From the NCBI RefSeq assembly GCF_000758705.1, contig NZ_CP009287.1, forward strand, positions 4,712,001-4,776,000: DNA of 64,000 nucleotides. Reading direction: 5' to 3'. Source of the DNA: Paenibacillus graminis. GTDB lineage: Bacteria; Bacillota; Bacilli; Paenibacillales; Paenibacillaceae. This document shows positions 52,065-61,752 of this stretch, in pieces; positions within the stretch are counted from its first letter, which is position 1; every line of letters begins with the position of its first letter. The notes under the pieces were generated by a model that did no database searches, was not told the origin of the DNA, and saw only the letters and a list, made by a program, of their open reading frames with translations. The position numbers and the translations under genes were made by a program.

Positions 52065-53102
52065 TTAATCACCGGCAGAGAAGCGGCGCGATACAGCGGA
52101 CCGTTCAATATAACTGACGGCAGGGCGGGCTCCGCTATGACCGAGATACCATCTGGACAGTAAAGGATAACGGCTAATCCACATTGCGGCGAGCAGCGGG
52201 ATACCTACTCCGATTACAGTAAATGGCACCAGGCCGTAGTCTGCGCCGAGCAGATATTTCAGCGCGTAATTGACCGGCAGATGCAGATACATGATGGCGA
52301 TCGTATTACGGCCCAAACTGCCCAGCCATAGCAGCGGAAGAATCCTGGTCAACCCGTACACCCCGGCGCAAATGGTCAAGGAGATCAGCAGCGGAATGAA
52401 GAGATCCAACACCACAGCATCATATTCCTTGTATTTCATGTTCAGGCTATAGCGGATCATTCCGGTGCGCTCCAGAGCGAAAACACCTGCACACTGCGGC
52501 AGCAGCAGCGGCAGGGTAAGCCGGTGGCGGATCAGCGCGGGAATCGCTTTTTTGCCATAATAGCCGACAGCGTAATAAGTCACAGCCAATAGGGAAACGT
52601 CAATGTTCCAGGGAAGGTTGAAGGTGCTCAGCGAAGTGAGGGAGATCAGATGGGAGAGAGAATAGGCAGCGGTGATTAGGAGGAGCTGTGTTCTCATCGG
52701 GTAGCGGACGATAAATCCGAACAGTAATTGTGTAAAAAGCAGGCAGGTGATGAACCAGAACACACCATATGGGCCGGTCAGCGACAATCCCCCATAGAGC
52801 AGCCTGGCGATATTCTCGGCAAAACCTCTAACATTGAAGCTGAAGAGCAGCAGCACCGTGGCAATCAGCATTCCGTAGGCTGCATAGGGTGTCATCAGAC
52901 CTTTGGTCCGTTTGGCCGCCCAGCCCAGGTACCGGCAGGCATCTACCGGTTTGAAGACCAGTCCGCTGAGCATAAAGAACAATGGCATCCGGAACCAGGA
53001 CAGATAATGGTTGGCTGCCGCATCGCCGGAGTGCCCCATGACCACAAAAATAATACTGAAACCCTTGGCTGCGTCAATCCACAGCTCACGTTGTTTATTC
53101 AC
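52065..53102 (-). CDS. acyltransferase 3 family membrane protein
   Basis: A 345-residue protein with about ten membrane helices. It opens WIDAAKGFSIIFVVMGHSGD with the His that is catalytic in acyltransferase_3 proteins, followed by WFRMPLFFMLSGLVFK, the second motif. Such enzymes acylate exopolysaccharides, wall polymers or antibiotics; the fucose 4-O-acetylase-like subgroup fits best. The GTG at 53102 preceded by GGAAGG seems the likelier start; the ATG at 53114 has its GGAGG directly against it. No glycan genes are adjacent, so the acceptor is unknown. Confidence 0.82.
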   Translation of the reverse strand: MNKQRELWIDAAKGFSIIFVVMGHSGDAAANHYLSWFRMPLFFMLSGLVFKPVDACRYLGWAAKRTKGLMTPYAAYGMLIATVLLLFSFNVRGFAENIARLLYGGLSLTGPYGVFWFITCLLFTQLLFGFIVRYPMRTQLLLITAAYSLSHLISLTSLSTFNLPWNIDVSLLAVTYYAVGYYGKKAIPALIRHRLTLPLLLPQCAGVFALERTGMIRYSLNMKYKEYDAVVLDLFIPLLISLTICAGVYGLTRILPLLWLGSLGRNTIAIMYLHLPVNYALKYLLGADYGLVPFTVIGVGIPLLAAMWISRYPLLSRWYLGHSGARPAVSYIERSAVSRRFSAGD

Positions 53103-53415
53103 CTTTCCTTCCATCTCCTCCCAGTTCAGATTTATATTTATTGTAATTATAGGGGAGTTTACTTTTCATTTCAAACCAAAAGTTACTTTTTTGTCATAAT
53201 TGAATCAGAAGTCGCAGATGCAGCAGGGGTAGGACCCTTTGCAAAACAGCCGTTTCTGTGTGTTTCAGATGAAGGGGTTAGAAATAGGCCTGAAAGTGGT
53301 CTATATAGGAGCGTTGAACTAAGTTTTTCAAGTTGCGGGGAGTCTCGCGGGTAAGCTGTGTGGTACAGACGACGGGGTGTGTGGGAAGCAGCTGGTACCT
53401 GGCGCCTTTGCGGGG

Positions 53416-53445
53416 GAAATCCAAGGCCGTTTACCTTTGATTGGG
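53416..53445. repeat. outlying degenerate copy of the 51-bp stem-loop repeat
   Basis: GGAAATCCAAGGCCGTTTAC continues CTTTGATTGGGTCCTGG. It follows the unit of the array at 53736-54067 with several changes and lies 300 bases before it. Confidence 0.55.
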
Positions 53446-53520
53446 TCCTGGGTATTGTCCAAAAGTTGTGTAAGTGAATTACGTACCTTCTTGGCGCTTC
53501 ATAAGCTGGTTAAGTTAGCT

Positions 53521-53710
53521 AGTTAAGTGGAAAAAGTATCACTAATATGACCGAGCATCAAGTAACTCGGTAGCTAAGTGGAAAGTATCACTAATTCACC
53601 CTAATTCGCCCCAGATAAAGGAATAGCGCTGAATTAAGTGCCCTTTTTCCACCTAACCCTCGCAATTTCTTGATTTTCGAGAAATTTAAGTGCCTTTTTC
53701 CACTTGGCTT
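53521..53710. repeat. AGTGGAAAAAGTATC intergenic repeats
   Basis: TAAGTGGAAAAAGTATCACT (53524), TAAGTGGAAAGTATCACTAA (53577), AATTAAGTGCCCTTTTTCC (53633) and TTTAAGTGCCTTTTTCCAC (53688) recur within 190 bases, in part inverted. The family also occurs at 12120-12305. Confidence 0.55.
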
Positions 53711-53735
53711 GCCACCGAGAGGCCCCCGTGCAGGG

Positions 53736-54067
53736 AAATCAAAGGTATTTCTACCTTTGATTTCGTCCCTGGCGCCACTACGGTGCATATCAAAGGTATT
53801 TTCCTTTGATTTCGTCCCTGGTGCCCCTACGGTGCAAATCAAAGGTATTTCTACCTTTGATTCTGTCCCTGATGTCCCTACGGCGCATATCAAAGGTATT
53901 TCTACCTTTGATTCTGTCCCTGATGTCCCTACGGTGCATATCAAAGGTATTTTTACCTTTGATTCTGTCTCTTGGCGCCCGCGAAAGGGAAATCAAAGGT
54001 ATTCCTACCTTTGATTCCGTCCCTGGCGCCCCGGCGACGCATATCAAAGGTATTTCTACCTTTGATT
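53736..54067. repeat. array of seven 51-bp palindromic repeats
   Basis: Seven stem-loops of the form ATCAAAGGTA-TTTC-TACCTTTGAT start at 53737, 53789, 53837, 53889, 53940, 53991 and 54043, a period of 48-52 bases. The linkers are also similar: a GTCCCTGG block followed by CCCTACGGTGCA. Loops and linkers carry scattered changes while the stems are kept. The array lies in the 1.05-kb gap between dppF and the acyltransferase gene. Confidence 0.92.
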
Positions 54068-54090
54068 TCCGCCAGGGAGGCCCTGCAGTG

Positions 54091-54146
54091 GATTCAACGG
54101 CAGTACGCCGTTGAATCCAAAGAGCCACCCGTCCCCGGGTGGCTCC
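54091..54146 (-). terminator. double hairpin terminator after dppF
   Basis: GAGCCACCCG pairs with GGGTGGCTC (54122-54145), TTTGG follows on the minus strand, and a second perfect stem GGATTCAACGGC/GCCGTTGAATCC lies behind it (54090-54118). Confidence 0.65.
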
Positions 54147-54156
54147 AGCCTTACTG

Positions 54157-55119
54157 CTAATACAAATGACATGATACCTGATGTCCCGAGTCCAGCGGGC
54201 GCAGCACCGGCTCGTCCTTGCGGCATTTGTCCATGGCGAAGGGACAGCGGGGATGAAAAGCGCAGCCGGAGGGCGGCGTCTCCGGGTTCGGCACGTCGCC
54301 GGTCAGTACTATCCGCGACTTTTTGAGCCCCGGATTCGGCACCGGCACGGCAGACATCAGGGCCTGCGTGTACGGATGCAGCGGCTTCGCGAACAGCTCC
54401 TTAGTCGGAGCAAGCTCTACGATGCGGCCCAGGTACATCACCGCCACCCGGTCGCTGATAAACTTCACGACCGAGAGGTCATGGGAGATGAACATGTAGG
54501 TCAAACCATACTGCTCCTGCAGATCCTGCATCAGATTGAGCACCTGTGCCTGAATCGATACATCCAGCGCGGAGACCGGCTCATCGCAGACGATGAACTT
54601 TGGATTCAGCGCCAGCGCGCGGGCAATGCCGATCCGCTGCCGCTGGCCGCCTGAGAATTCATGCGGGAAGCGGTGGGCCTGATAAGGCGACAGGCCCACG
54701 ACTTGCATCAGCTCCTCGACACGGCTTTTCAGCTCACGGTTCTTAGCGGCTGCATGCGTCCGCAGCGGCTCCTCCAGGATGCGCTGCACAGTCCAACGCG
54801 GGTCCAGTGAAGCATACGGGTCCTGGAATACCATCTGCATATCGGTGCGGAACCGCCGCAGCTGCTCGGTATCCAGACTGCGGACATCTGTGCCGTCAAA
54901 CAGGATCTCGCCACCCGTCGGCTCAATCAGCCGCAGGATGGCCCGGCCCGTGGTGGACTTGCCGCAGCCGGATTCACCAACGACAGCAAGGGTTTCCCCC
55001 TTCTCGACGGAGAGGGTGATGCCGTCCACCGCTTTTACCGCTCCCACCTGCTTGGCGAAAAAGCCTTTGCGGATCGGATAATGCTTCTTCAAATTGCGGA
55101 CTTCCAGAATGGCGCTCAT
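54157..55119 (-). CDS. dppF: peptide ABC transporter ATP-binding subunit (DppF/OppF type)
   Basis: A 320-residue ATPase. Walker A is [14 protein letters not shown] (~50), the Q-loop [13 protein letters not shown], the ABC signature [17 protein letters not shown], Walker [13 protein letters not shown] and the switch His is in FISHDLSV. The C-terminal oligo_HPY part has a [20 protein letters not shown] motif that can carry an iron-sulphur cluster in some relatives. It powers uptake of di- or oligopeptides with DppD. The ATG at 55119 follows GGAGGAGG and overlaps the dppD stop (ATGA), so the two are coupled. It is the last gene of the operon. Confidence 0.94.
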   Translation of the reverse strand: MSAILEVRNLKKHYPIRKGFFAKQVGAVKAVDGITLSVEKGETLAVVGESGCGKSTTGRAILRLIEPTGGEILFDGTDVRSLDTEQLRRFRTDMQMVFQDPYASLDPRWTVQRILEEPLRTHAAAKNRELKSRVEELMQVVGLSPYQAHRFPHEFSGGQRQRIGIARALALNPKFIVCDEPVSALDVSIQAQVLNLMQDLQEQYGLTYMFISHDLSVVKFISDRVAVMYLGRIVELAPTKELFAKPLHPYTQALMSAVPVPNPGLKKSRIVLTGDVPNPETPPSGCAFHPRCPFAMDKCRKDEPVLRPLDSGHQVSCHLY

Positions 55120-56096
55120 GATACCTCCTCCTCCTGCTGCAGCAGACAACGGCAGCTGTGTCCTGGCCGGGTTTCAAGCAGCTCCGGGCGTTCCGCCCGG
55201 CAGCGGTCAACCGCCAGCGGACAGCGCGGTGCGAACCTGCAGCCGGATGGCAGATTGGCCGGATTCGGGACCTGCCCCGGAATTGAGGTCAAACGGTCAT
55301 TCTCACCGGCAAGCTGGGGCAGCGAAGCCACCAGGCCTTGTGTGTAAGGATGCAGCGGCTTGTTAAAGAGCGTCGCCACATCCGCCTCCTCGACAATCTG
55401 GCCTGCGTACATGATCACAACCCGGTCGCACATTTCGGCAACGACGCCCAGATCATGGGTAATCATCAGAATGGACATCCCTTCGGTCTGCTGCAGCTCG
55501 CGCATCAGATCGAGAATTTGTGCCTGGATCGTTACGTCCAGGGCCGTCGTCGGCTCATCGGCAATCAGCAGCTGCGGGTTGCAGACCATTGCCATGGCAA
55601 TCATGACCCTCTGGCGCATCCCGCCGGATAACTGGTGGGCATACTGCTGGGCAATTTTTTCGGGACGGGGAATTCCAACCTTGCGCAGCATTTCAACCGC
55701 ACGCCCGTCCGCTTCCTTCTTGCTCAGCTTCAGATGAAACCGGGCGGATTCGGAAATCTGCCGGCCAATCTTGAACACCGGGTTCAGCGAGGTCATCGGC
55801 TCCTGAAAAATCATCGCAATCCGGTTGCCCCGGATCCCCCGCACTTCCTTCACCGGCATCTCCAGCATATCCTTGCCTTCAAAACGGATCTGCCCGGCGG
55901 CAATCCGGCTGATCCGCTTCGGCAGCAGCTGCATGATAGACAGCGAGGTGATGCTTTTGCCGCAGCCGGATTCGCCGACGATGCCCAGCGTCTCCCCTTT
56001 GCGCACGGACAGGCTGATGCCGTCAACCGCACGGATGGTTCCCGCGGCCGTTGTGAATTCGGTGCACAGCCCGGAGACTTCAAGCAGTTCTGTCAT
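55116..56096 (-). CDS. dppD: peptide ABC transporter ATP-binding subunit (DppD/OppD type)
   Basis: A 326-residue ATPase paralogous to the next gene. Walker A is [15 protein letters not shown], the Q-loop [13 protein letters not shown], the signature [17 protein letters not shown], Walker [15 protein letters not shown], the switch His in [28 protein letters not shown] is in the C-terminal extension. It pairs with DppF on the inner side of the DppB-DppC channel. A 355-bp gap separates it from the M20 peptidase gene upstream. Confidence 0.94.
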   Translation of the reverse strand: MTELLEVSGLCTEFTTAAGTIRAVDGISLSVRKGETLGIVGESGCGKSITSLSIMQLLPKRISRIAAGQIRFEGKDMLEMPVKEVRGIRGNRIAMIFQEPMTSLNPVFKIGRQISESARFHLKLSKKEADGRAVEMLRKVGIPRPEKIAQQYAHQLSGGMRQRVMIAMAMVCNPQLLIADEPTTALDVTIQAQILDLMRELQQTEGMSILMITHDLGVVAEMCDRVVIMYAGQIVEEADVATLFNKPLHPYTQGLVASLPQLAGENDRLTSIPGQVPNPANLPSGCRFAPRCPLAVDRCRAERPELLETRPGHSCRCLLQQEEEVS

Positions 56097-56159
56097 CTGT
56101 ATCCCTCCCGGCGTTAGATTTATATAGTCTGTATTATCTGTATAAAATAAAATGATCCA

Positions 56160-56400
56160 GATTCCCCTTCTGCATTAGAACAGATTCCATTCAGGCTTAG
56201 GTCGAGACAAATTCCCGAGACACATTCTATTGTATTTTCTACAGCAGATGCCCCTTATCCAGCCGGAAAACTGATTCTATTGCACGCTGTACAAAAGAAT
56301 GAAGCGAAAAATGCGTATTTCCTTATAAATCGAAAATTCTATTGCACGAAATACAATCAGGTACACACACAAATCCCTTAGCATTCTTATCGTAACATCA
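56160..56400. repeat. ATTCTATTGCACG-type short repeats in a non-coding gap
   Basis: The 355-bp gap 56097-56451 holds no gene. GATTCTATTGCACGCTGTAC (56273), AATTCTATTGCACGAAATAC (56335) and the looser ACATTCTATTGTATTTTCTA (56221) recur. The first two share ATTCTATTGCACG exactly. Confidence 0.5.
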
Positions 56401-56451
56401 ATCCCACGCAGACCTTTAGCGTAAAATTTGTCAGTAAGCTTCAGGTCCGCT

Positions 56452-57735
56452 TTACTTTCCGCTCTCCTCGACTCCAAGATACTTCAGGGCGGTCAACGCA
56501 TATACCTTGGCGCACTGGATGATCTGCCAGACCGGTGCTTTTTCATTGAAATTATGAATGGTGGACAGCTCAGCCGGGCCGTATTGCAGCACCGGAATCT
56601 GATGGGTCCGGAAATGGCGGGCATCGCTGGAGGCCCATTGCAGCACCCCGTAGGCTTCTTCGCCGCTTACCTCACAAATGCTCTCTACCAGGTTGCTGAC
56701 AATCGGCTCTTCCGTGGAAGTCCAGTTGGCATTGCCCTGGAAGCCGAAACCTTTGACCTCAGACTCAATGCCGGCTTCAAGCAGCAGCGAACGGGCACGG
56801 TCCAGCACATCCCGGTAATCAACGCCAAACGGAACCCGTGAATCTACCTGTACCGTACAACGGTCTGCAACCACATTCACTTTTGTCCCCCCCTGAATCG
56901 TTCCGATGTTGACCGTCACATGATCGAACACCTGGTAGGCGATGGAGCCGTCCTGCTCACGTTCCTTCACATAATCCTGGGAGATGCGGATGATCTCCTG
57001 GACCTCTTCAGGAATATCCGGCTTGATGTCCCATAGGCGCTGCAGGGCTTCAATCCCCTTGGCCGCTTTGACAATCGCGCTGTCGCCTACAACCGGAGCC
57101 AGACTTCCATGTCCCGGCGTACCTTCCACGGTGAATTCGAACCAGCAGCTGCCCTTTTGCCCAATGGTCGGATTCAGCGGGCCGGAAGGCTCCGCAATGA
57201 CGGCAGCCGTTCCTGTAACCAGTCCGCGCTCAAGCACCCACGGCACGCCCAGGTGGCCGCCTGTTTCTTCGTCCGGCACGACCAGCAGCGCCAGATCGCC
57301 GCGCAGCGGTACGCCCAGTCTGGACAGCAGCCCCATGGCGAAGATCAGCCCGGCCAATCCGGCTTTCATATCCGAAGCGCCTCTTCCCAGCATATAGCCG
57401 TCGACGATGTCGCCGCAGAACGGATCGAAATCCCAGCGCGACAGGTCCCCGGCGGGCACCACATCCGTATGTCCGCAAAAGATCAGTTTTTTATCAGAAG
57501 GCTCTGCCGCCCCGGATTTCAATGTCGAGACAAGGTTCAGCATCGTTTCGGTGGCCGGATGCACCTCTGTGTCTATTCCTGACTGTTTCAGATACTCCAT
57601 GATGAAGCTGCTGATATCCCGCGAATCGCCCGGAGGATTCTCAGAAGGAAAACGGATCAGCTGTGAACACAGCTCCAGCAACCGCTCCTGCTCCGCATCA
57701 ATTGCACTCAGCACCTTGCTTTTCCAATCTGTCAT
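56452..57735 (-). CDS. M20 family metallopeptidase / amidohydrolase (ArgE/DapE type)
   Basis: A 427-residue dizinc hydrolase. GHTDVVPAGD holds the first metal His and Asp (~85), GRGASDMKAGLAG the bridging Asp (~118), PDEETGGHLG the catalytic Glu and metal Glu (~150), AEPSG another ligand, and IHNFNEK near the end the last His. The lid domain (~190-310) contains VEGTPGHGS. It removes an acyl or aminoacyl group from an N-acylated amino acid or dipeptide in the cytoplasm. It lies between dppA and dppD of a peptide transporter, so it probably acts on the imported compound. AAGGAG precedes the ATG. Confidence 0.9.
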   Translation of the reverse strand: MTDWKSKVLSAIDAEQERLLELCSQLIRFPSENPPGDSRDISSFIMEYLKQSGIDTEVHPATETMLNLVSTLKSGAAEPSDKKLIFCGHTDVVPAGDLSRWDFDPFCGDIVDGYMLGRGASDMKAGLAGLIFAMGLLSRLGVPLRGDLALLVVPDEETGGHLGVPWVLERGLVTGTAAVIAEPSGPLNPTIGQKGSCWFEFTVEGTPGHGSLAPVVGDSAIVKAAKGIEALQRLWDIKPDIPEEVQEIIRISQDYVKEREQDGSIAYQVFDHVTVNIGTIQGGTKVNVVADRCTVQVDSRVPFGVDYRDVLDRARSLLLEAGIESEVKGFGFQGNANWTSTEEPIVSNLVESICEVSGEEAYGVLQWASSDARHFRTHQIPVLQYGPAELSTIHNFNEKAPVWQIIQCAKVYALTALKYLGVEESGK

Positions 57736-57843
57736 GAGTTCTAATCTCCTTTTGGTCCGCTGTAATTTGGAAAAAGAGGGACCGCAGCCCCTAGGCCCGT
57801 CCGCTCTTTTGTCAACATGTAAGTCTTAGTCTGCTGTGGAGGA

Positions 57844-59445
57844 TTACTCCTGAATCGACAGCGGGTAGAAGCGGATGACTTCATCCGGGTAGAACGCGTA
57901 GCCGCTGATCTTGTTGTTCATGCCGACAATGCGGTTGTATTCATACAGGTAAGCCCATGGTGCTTCGGTTGTAATGATCTCCTGAGCCTGCTTGTACAGT
58001 TCTGCGCGTTTGGTGGCATCAGTCTCCGTATTGGCCTGTTCCCACAGCTTGTCTACTTCGGCATTCTGGTAATTGTTGTAGTTGGAAGAGCCTTTGCCGT
58101 ACATCAGGAACCCGAGGTGATAACCCGGATCGTTGACAAAAGAAGTCCATTTGGAGATATACGAAGTCAGGTTTTTCGTTTTCTGCTGCTCCAGGAACTG
58201 GGCCCGGGCCAGCTTGTTGATGTTCATGGTAACGCCGATTTTGGCCAGCTCCGCCTGAATCAGGACAGCATCATCTTCCCAGTCGTCAAAGCCGGAGCCT
58301 AGCGTGAAGTCAAAGGTAAAGCCTTTTTCATAACCGGCCTCCTTAAGCAGTTCCTTCGCTTTGTCCAGATTATGCTCATAGACATAACCTGCATCCGAGA
58401 AGCCCGGCGTATTGCTGGCAACCGAACTCTTCATCTGCTTGGCCTGCCCGTACATTACACCCGTCAGCAATTCGTCATAGGGAATCGCGTAGTTGATCGC
58501 CTGGCGGACCTTTTCGTTGTCAAAAGGCTTCACTTTGTTGTTCATTGCAAAAAAGAGAATCCGGTTGCTCGCATTGGAGGCTACAGTCAGATTGCTGTTG
58601 CTCTTTAAGGAATCCACATCCTTCGGCGGAATTTCAATCGCCATGTCAACATCGCCTTTGTTCAGCAGCAGCACACGGTTGGAGGCTTCCTTGGTGAACT
58701 TCATCGTCACCTTGCCGAGCTTCGGCGCACCCTGCCAGTAGTCTTCGTTCGGTGTAAAGACCGCCTCGGTGGCCGGGTCCCATTTCTCAAGAGTGAACGG
58801 TCCGGAGCCGGCCGCATGGGTCTTGAGATAGTCGGCGCCTTGGGCTTCAACACTCTTCTTGTCCACAATGGAGAAGGTGTACATCGCCAGAATCTGCAGG
58901 AAATTATGATTCGCATTCGTCAGGGCGATTTCAACGGTGGAATCATCTTTGGCGGTTACGGTTTTGATGGCCGCCATGCCGTAGAGAAAACTGCCGGAGC
59001 TGGACTTCGCCACACGGTCAAGGGAATACACCACCGAATCTGCATCTACAGGATTGCCGCTCTGGAATTTCACGCCGGGTTTCAGCTTGAAAGTATAGAC
59101 GGTATTGTCGCCCGATGTTTCCCAGCTCTCGGCAAGCATGGGCTTGATGTCTTCGGTATTGGCGATATTTGCGCCATTGTCGGCCTTGATGCCGTAGGTG
59201 ACGAGCTGGTCATATGCCGCCAGCACCAGGGTATCCGAGGTCAAATCGTTGGCTTCCGCCGGATCGAGCGTCGTGCCGCCTTCGGAATAAGCCACCGTCA
59301 GAAAAGGCTTGGCTGCAGCCGCCGGTGCTGCGGTGCCCTCAGCAGCCGAAGTGGCAGCAGGCGTCTGTGGATTGGCGCTGCTTGCACAGCCTGCCAGCAT
59401 GATTGAAAAAGCGGTGAGTGTGGACAATAGTTTTACTTTTTTCAT
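57844..59445 (-). CDS. dppA: peptide ABC transporter substrate-binding lipoprotein (DppA/OppA type)
   Basis: A 533-residue solute-binding protein of cluster C. The lipobox is MLAGC (Cys ~20), followed by a Thr/Ala-rich linker. YSEGGTTLDPAEANDL begins the folded part, and FKLKPGVKFQSGNPVDADSVVYSL is the SBP_bac_5 signature (quoted across its parts: LKPGVKFQSG, DADSVVYS). AINYAIPYDELL lies in the second lobe. It catches peptides or related compounds outside the cell and hands them to DppB-DppC. GGGAGG lies eight bases before the ATG at 59445. Confidence 0.94.
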   Translation of the reverse strand: MKKVKLLSTLTAFSIMLAGCASSANPQTPAATSAAEGTAAPAAAAKPFLTVAYSEGGTTLDPAEANDLTSDTLVLAAYDQLVTYGIKADNGANIANTEDIKPMLAESWETSGDNTVYTFKLKPGVKFQSGNPVDADSVVYSLDRVAKSSSGSFLYGMAAIKTVTAKDDSTVEIALTNANHNFLQILAMYTFSIVDKKSVEAQGADYLKTHAAGSGPFTLEKWDPATEAVFTPNEDYWQGAPKLGKVTMKFTKEASNRVLLLNKGDVDMAIEIPPKDVDSLKSNSNLTVASNASNRILFFAMNNKVKPFDNEKVRQAINYAIPYDELLTGVMYGQAKQMKSSVASNTPGFSDAGYVYEHNLDKAKELLKEAGYEKGFTFDFTLGSGFDDWEDDAVLIQAELAKIGVTMNINKLARAQFLEQQKTKNLTSYISKWTSFVNDPGYHLGFLMYGKGSSNYNNYQNAEVDKLWEQANTETDATKRAELYKQAQEIITTEAPWAYLYEYNRIVGMNNKISGYAFYPDEVIRFYPLSIQE

Positions 59446-59555
59446 CAATAATTCCTCCCTTTTCTATACACTGGCTACTAACATGGTGCTGCTGATTTAT
59501 CTATACCGGGCTGTGTATCCGGAGCAGCGGCGGACCCAGCCGCCAGCCGCCCCTT

Positions 59556-60455
59556 TTATTTGCCCGAACGCAACCGTGGATCAAGCACATCCCGGAACCC
59601 GTCGCCGAGCAGATTAAAACCAAGAATCGAGGTGGCAATCCCGAGGCCCGGGAAGGTGACCAGCCACCACTGGCCGGAGATAATATACTCCCGGCCTTCC
59701 GAGATCATCGCGCCCCACTCGGCAACCGGAGGTTTGACGCCAAGGCCGAGAAAGCTGAGGCTGGACGCAGTCAGGATCGCGAAGCCCATGCCCAGCGTGG
59801 CTTGTACCATCAGCGGGGCGAGGGCGTTCGGGAGAATATGCCGGTACAGAATGACCGAGTTCTTCACCCCGATAGCCCGGCTCGCTTCCACATATTCCTT
59901 CTCCCGGAGCGAGACGGTCTGGCCGAACATCAGCCGCGCAAACTCCGGAATGCCGACGATACCGACCGCGATCATCGCACTGGTCAGGCCCGCCCCGATG
60001 GAAGCGGCGATCGCCATGGACAGCACCAGCGACGGAAAGGAGAGCAGAACATCCATCAGGCGCATGATAATCGTTCCGGTCCGTCCGCCGTAATAGGCGG
60101 CTACCCCGCCAAGCGGAACCCCGATCAGAAACGAGATGGCTACGGCGATGAGGCCGGTCCAGATGCTGATCCGTGCCCCGTACAGCACCCTGCTGAAGAT
60201 ATCCCGTCCGAAGTTGTCCGTCCCGAACCAATGGCTGCCGGAAGGGGCCTGCAATTTGTTCGCCATGTCCGTCAGATAGGGATCATGCGGAGCCAACCAG
60301 GGCGCAATCAGGGCGGTCACGGTCCAGATCAGAATAAAGATCAGGCCGAGTGCGGCAAGCCGGTTATGCAGAAGCAGGTGGAGCAGTGTTTTGGGTTTGT
60401 GTACAGCTGCGGGTGCTGAAGGACTGCCCTGCGCTGAGTGTGCTGCCGTGCTCAA
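59556..60455 (-). CDS. dppC: peptide ABC transporter permease (DppC type)
   Basis: A 299-residue permease with six helices. The N-terminal OppC_N part has LLLHNRLAALGLIFI, and WFGTDNFGRDIFSRVLYGAR is the classical DppC loop. The EAA loop lies in EASRAIGVKNSVILYRHILP. The TTG at 60455 stands eight bases after AAGGAGG, which is why I prefer it to the ATG at 60494 that overlaps the dppB stop without any site. It forms the channel with DppB. Confidence 0.92.
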   Translation of the reverse strand: MSTAAHSAQGSPSAPAAVHKPKTLLHLLLHNRLAALGLIFILIWTVTALIAPWLAPHDPYLTDMANKLQAPSGSHWFGTDNFGRDIFSRVLYGARISIWTGLIAVAISFLIGVPLGGVAAYYGGRTGTIIMRLMDVLLSFPSLVLSMAIAASIGAGLTSAMIAVGIVGIPEFARLMFGQTVSLREKEYVEASRAIGVKNSVILYRHILPNALAPLMVQATLGMGFAILTASSLSFLGLGVKPPVAEWGAMISEGREYIISGQWWLVTFPGLGIATSILGFNLLGDGFRDVLDPRLRSGK

Positions 60456-60486
60456 TGTAATCTCCTCCTTGTTACGGAACGTCCGT

Positions 60487-61497
60487 TTATTCATAGCGGA
60501 TTCGCGGATCAATCAGGCCGTAGATTAGGTCAACCGCCAGGTTAATGCCGCAGTAGAGTATGGCGCTGACCAGCGTAAAGGCTTGAATCGGCGCATAATC
60601 CGCAGCCAGAATGGAATCCGTAACATAGCCGCCGATCCCCGGCCAGGAAAAGATCGTCTCCGTGATCACCGCGCCCCCCATCAGATAACCAAACTGCAAT
60701 CCGAGCACCGTCAGCGTTGGAATCAGAGCGTTAACCAGCGCGTGCTTATAAATAACGGCGGATTCCTTGAGTCCTTTGGCCCGGGCGGTACGGACGAAGT
60801 CCTGATCGACGACCTCCAGCATACTGGAACGGGTCATCCGGGCCACAATGGCCATCGTGCCTGTACTGAGGCATATCGCCGGAAGCACCAGGTGGACGAT
60901 ACTGCTTTTTAGAGCCATCATATCTCCCGATAAAAGACTGTCCAAAACATACAATCCGGTGATATGCGCCGGCGGATTCAGGTCCCCGCTGATTCGTCCC
61001 ATTGGAGCAGGCGCCCAGCCCAGTATCGAATAAAAGATATAAATAAACATCAGTCCCAGCCAGAAGATGGGTACACAGGCGCCTATCAGTGAAAAGACAC
61101 GTGAGATATGGTCCAGAATCGACTCCTTGCGGGTAGCAGCAATAATCCCTACAGGAACAGCCACCAGGATAGCGATCAGAATGCTCGCAATCGTCAGCTC
61201 CAGGGTCGCCGGGAACCGCGTAGCCAGATCACTTGCCACCGAATGCCCCGTATGATAGGCATAGCCGATATTCCCCTGGAACAGCTGTCCGAAGTAACTG
61301 AAGAATTGAATGTACAGCGGCTTGTCCAGTCCCATGTCCTGGCGGATTTTGTTGACTGTCTCCTCCGGGGCCTGTTCCCCGGCCAGCATGATTGCGGGAT
61401 CGCCCGGCAATACTCTGGAGAGAATGAATGTGATCACGATAATCCCGAGCAAGGCCGGAATCATCTGCGCCAGTCTTTTTAATGTGTAAGCAAACAA
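60487..61497 (-). CDS. dppB: peptide ABC transporter permease (DppB type)
   Basis: A 336-residue permease with six helices. It opens with YTLKRLAQMIPALLGIIVIT and has RVLPGDPAIML after the first helix, both typical of DppB. ARAKGLKESAVIYKHALVNA is the EAA loop that meets the ATPases. It starts with TTG at 61497, eight bases after AAGGGGG. It is the first gene of the operon, following the PucR regulator by 255 bases. Confidence 0.93.
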   Translation of the reverse strand: MFAYTLKRLAQMIPALLGIIVITFILSRVLPGDPAIMLAGEQAPEETVNKIRQDMGLDKPLYIQFFSYFGQLFQGNIGYAYHTGHSVASDLATRFPATLELTIASILIAILVAVPVGIIAATRKESILDHISRVFSLIGACVPIFWLGLMFIYIFYSILGWAPAPMGRISGDLNPPAHITGLYVLDSLLSGDMMALKSSIVHLVLPAICLSTGTMAIVARMTRSSMLEVVDQDFVRTARAKGLKESAVIYKHALVNALIPTLTVLGLQFGYLMGGAVITETIFSWPGIGGYVTDSILAADYAPIQAFTLVSAILYCGINLAVDLIYGLIDPRIRYE

Positions 61498-61657
61498 TGA
61501 ATCAACCCCCTTAAGGCTCTGTTACCTTCTTGCTTGCAGCCGCACCTGTGCTGCTGCCGCAGAATTCCATGTCAGGTACCATGCGGTTTTTTGAGTCTCT
61601 GTAGTAGTTGTGCTAATTCTACATAGAATTTGAACCCCTCACTACGTCCCGTTCAGC

Positions 61658-61692
61658 TAAAAAAAAGCACAACCGTTTGTCGATTGTGCACT
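61658..61692 (-). terminator. terminator of the PucR gene
   Basis: GCACAACC (61667-61674) pairs with GGTTGTGC on the other arm (61683-61690, with one G-T pair). TTTTTTTTT follows on the minus strand. It separates pucR from the dpp operon. Confidence 0.75.
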
Positions 61693-61752
61693 ACAACCCT
61701 GCTTATATGTCACCTTTTCTAACGCGTTGATCCATAAAAATGTCAATCCATA

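Noticed and set aside
53736..54067. CRISPR array
   Set aside because: The units are regularly spaced palindromes, but the sequences between them are similar to each other, not unique spacers, and no cas gene is in the window.
53591..54160. Open frames of about 100-117 residues across the stem-loop array on both strands
   Set aside because: They merely reflect a 51-bp repeat that is divisible by three. There is no ribosome binding site and several frames are open at once.
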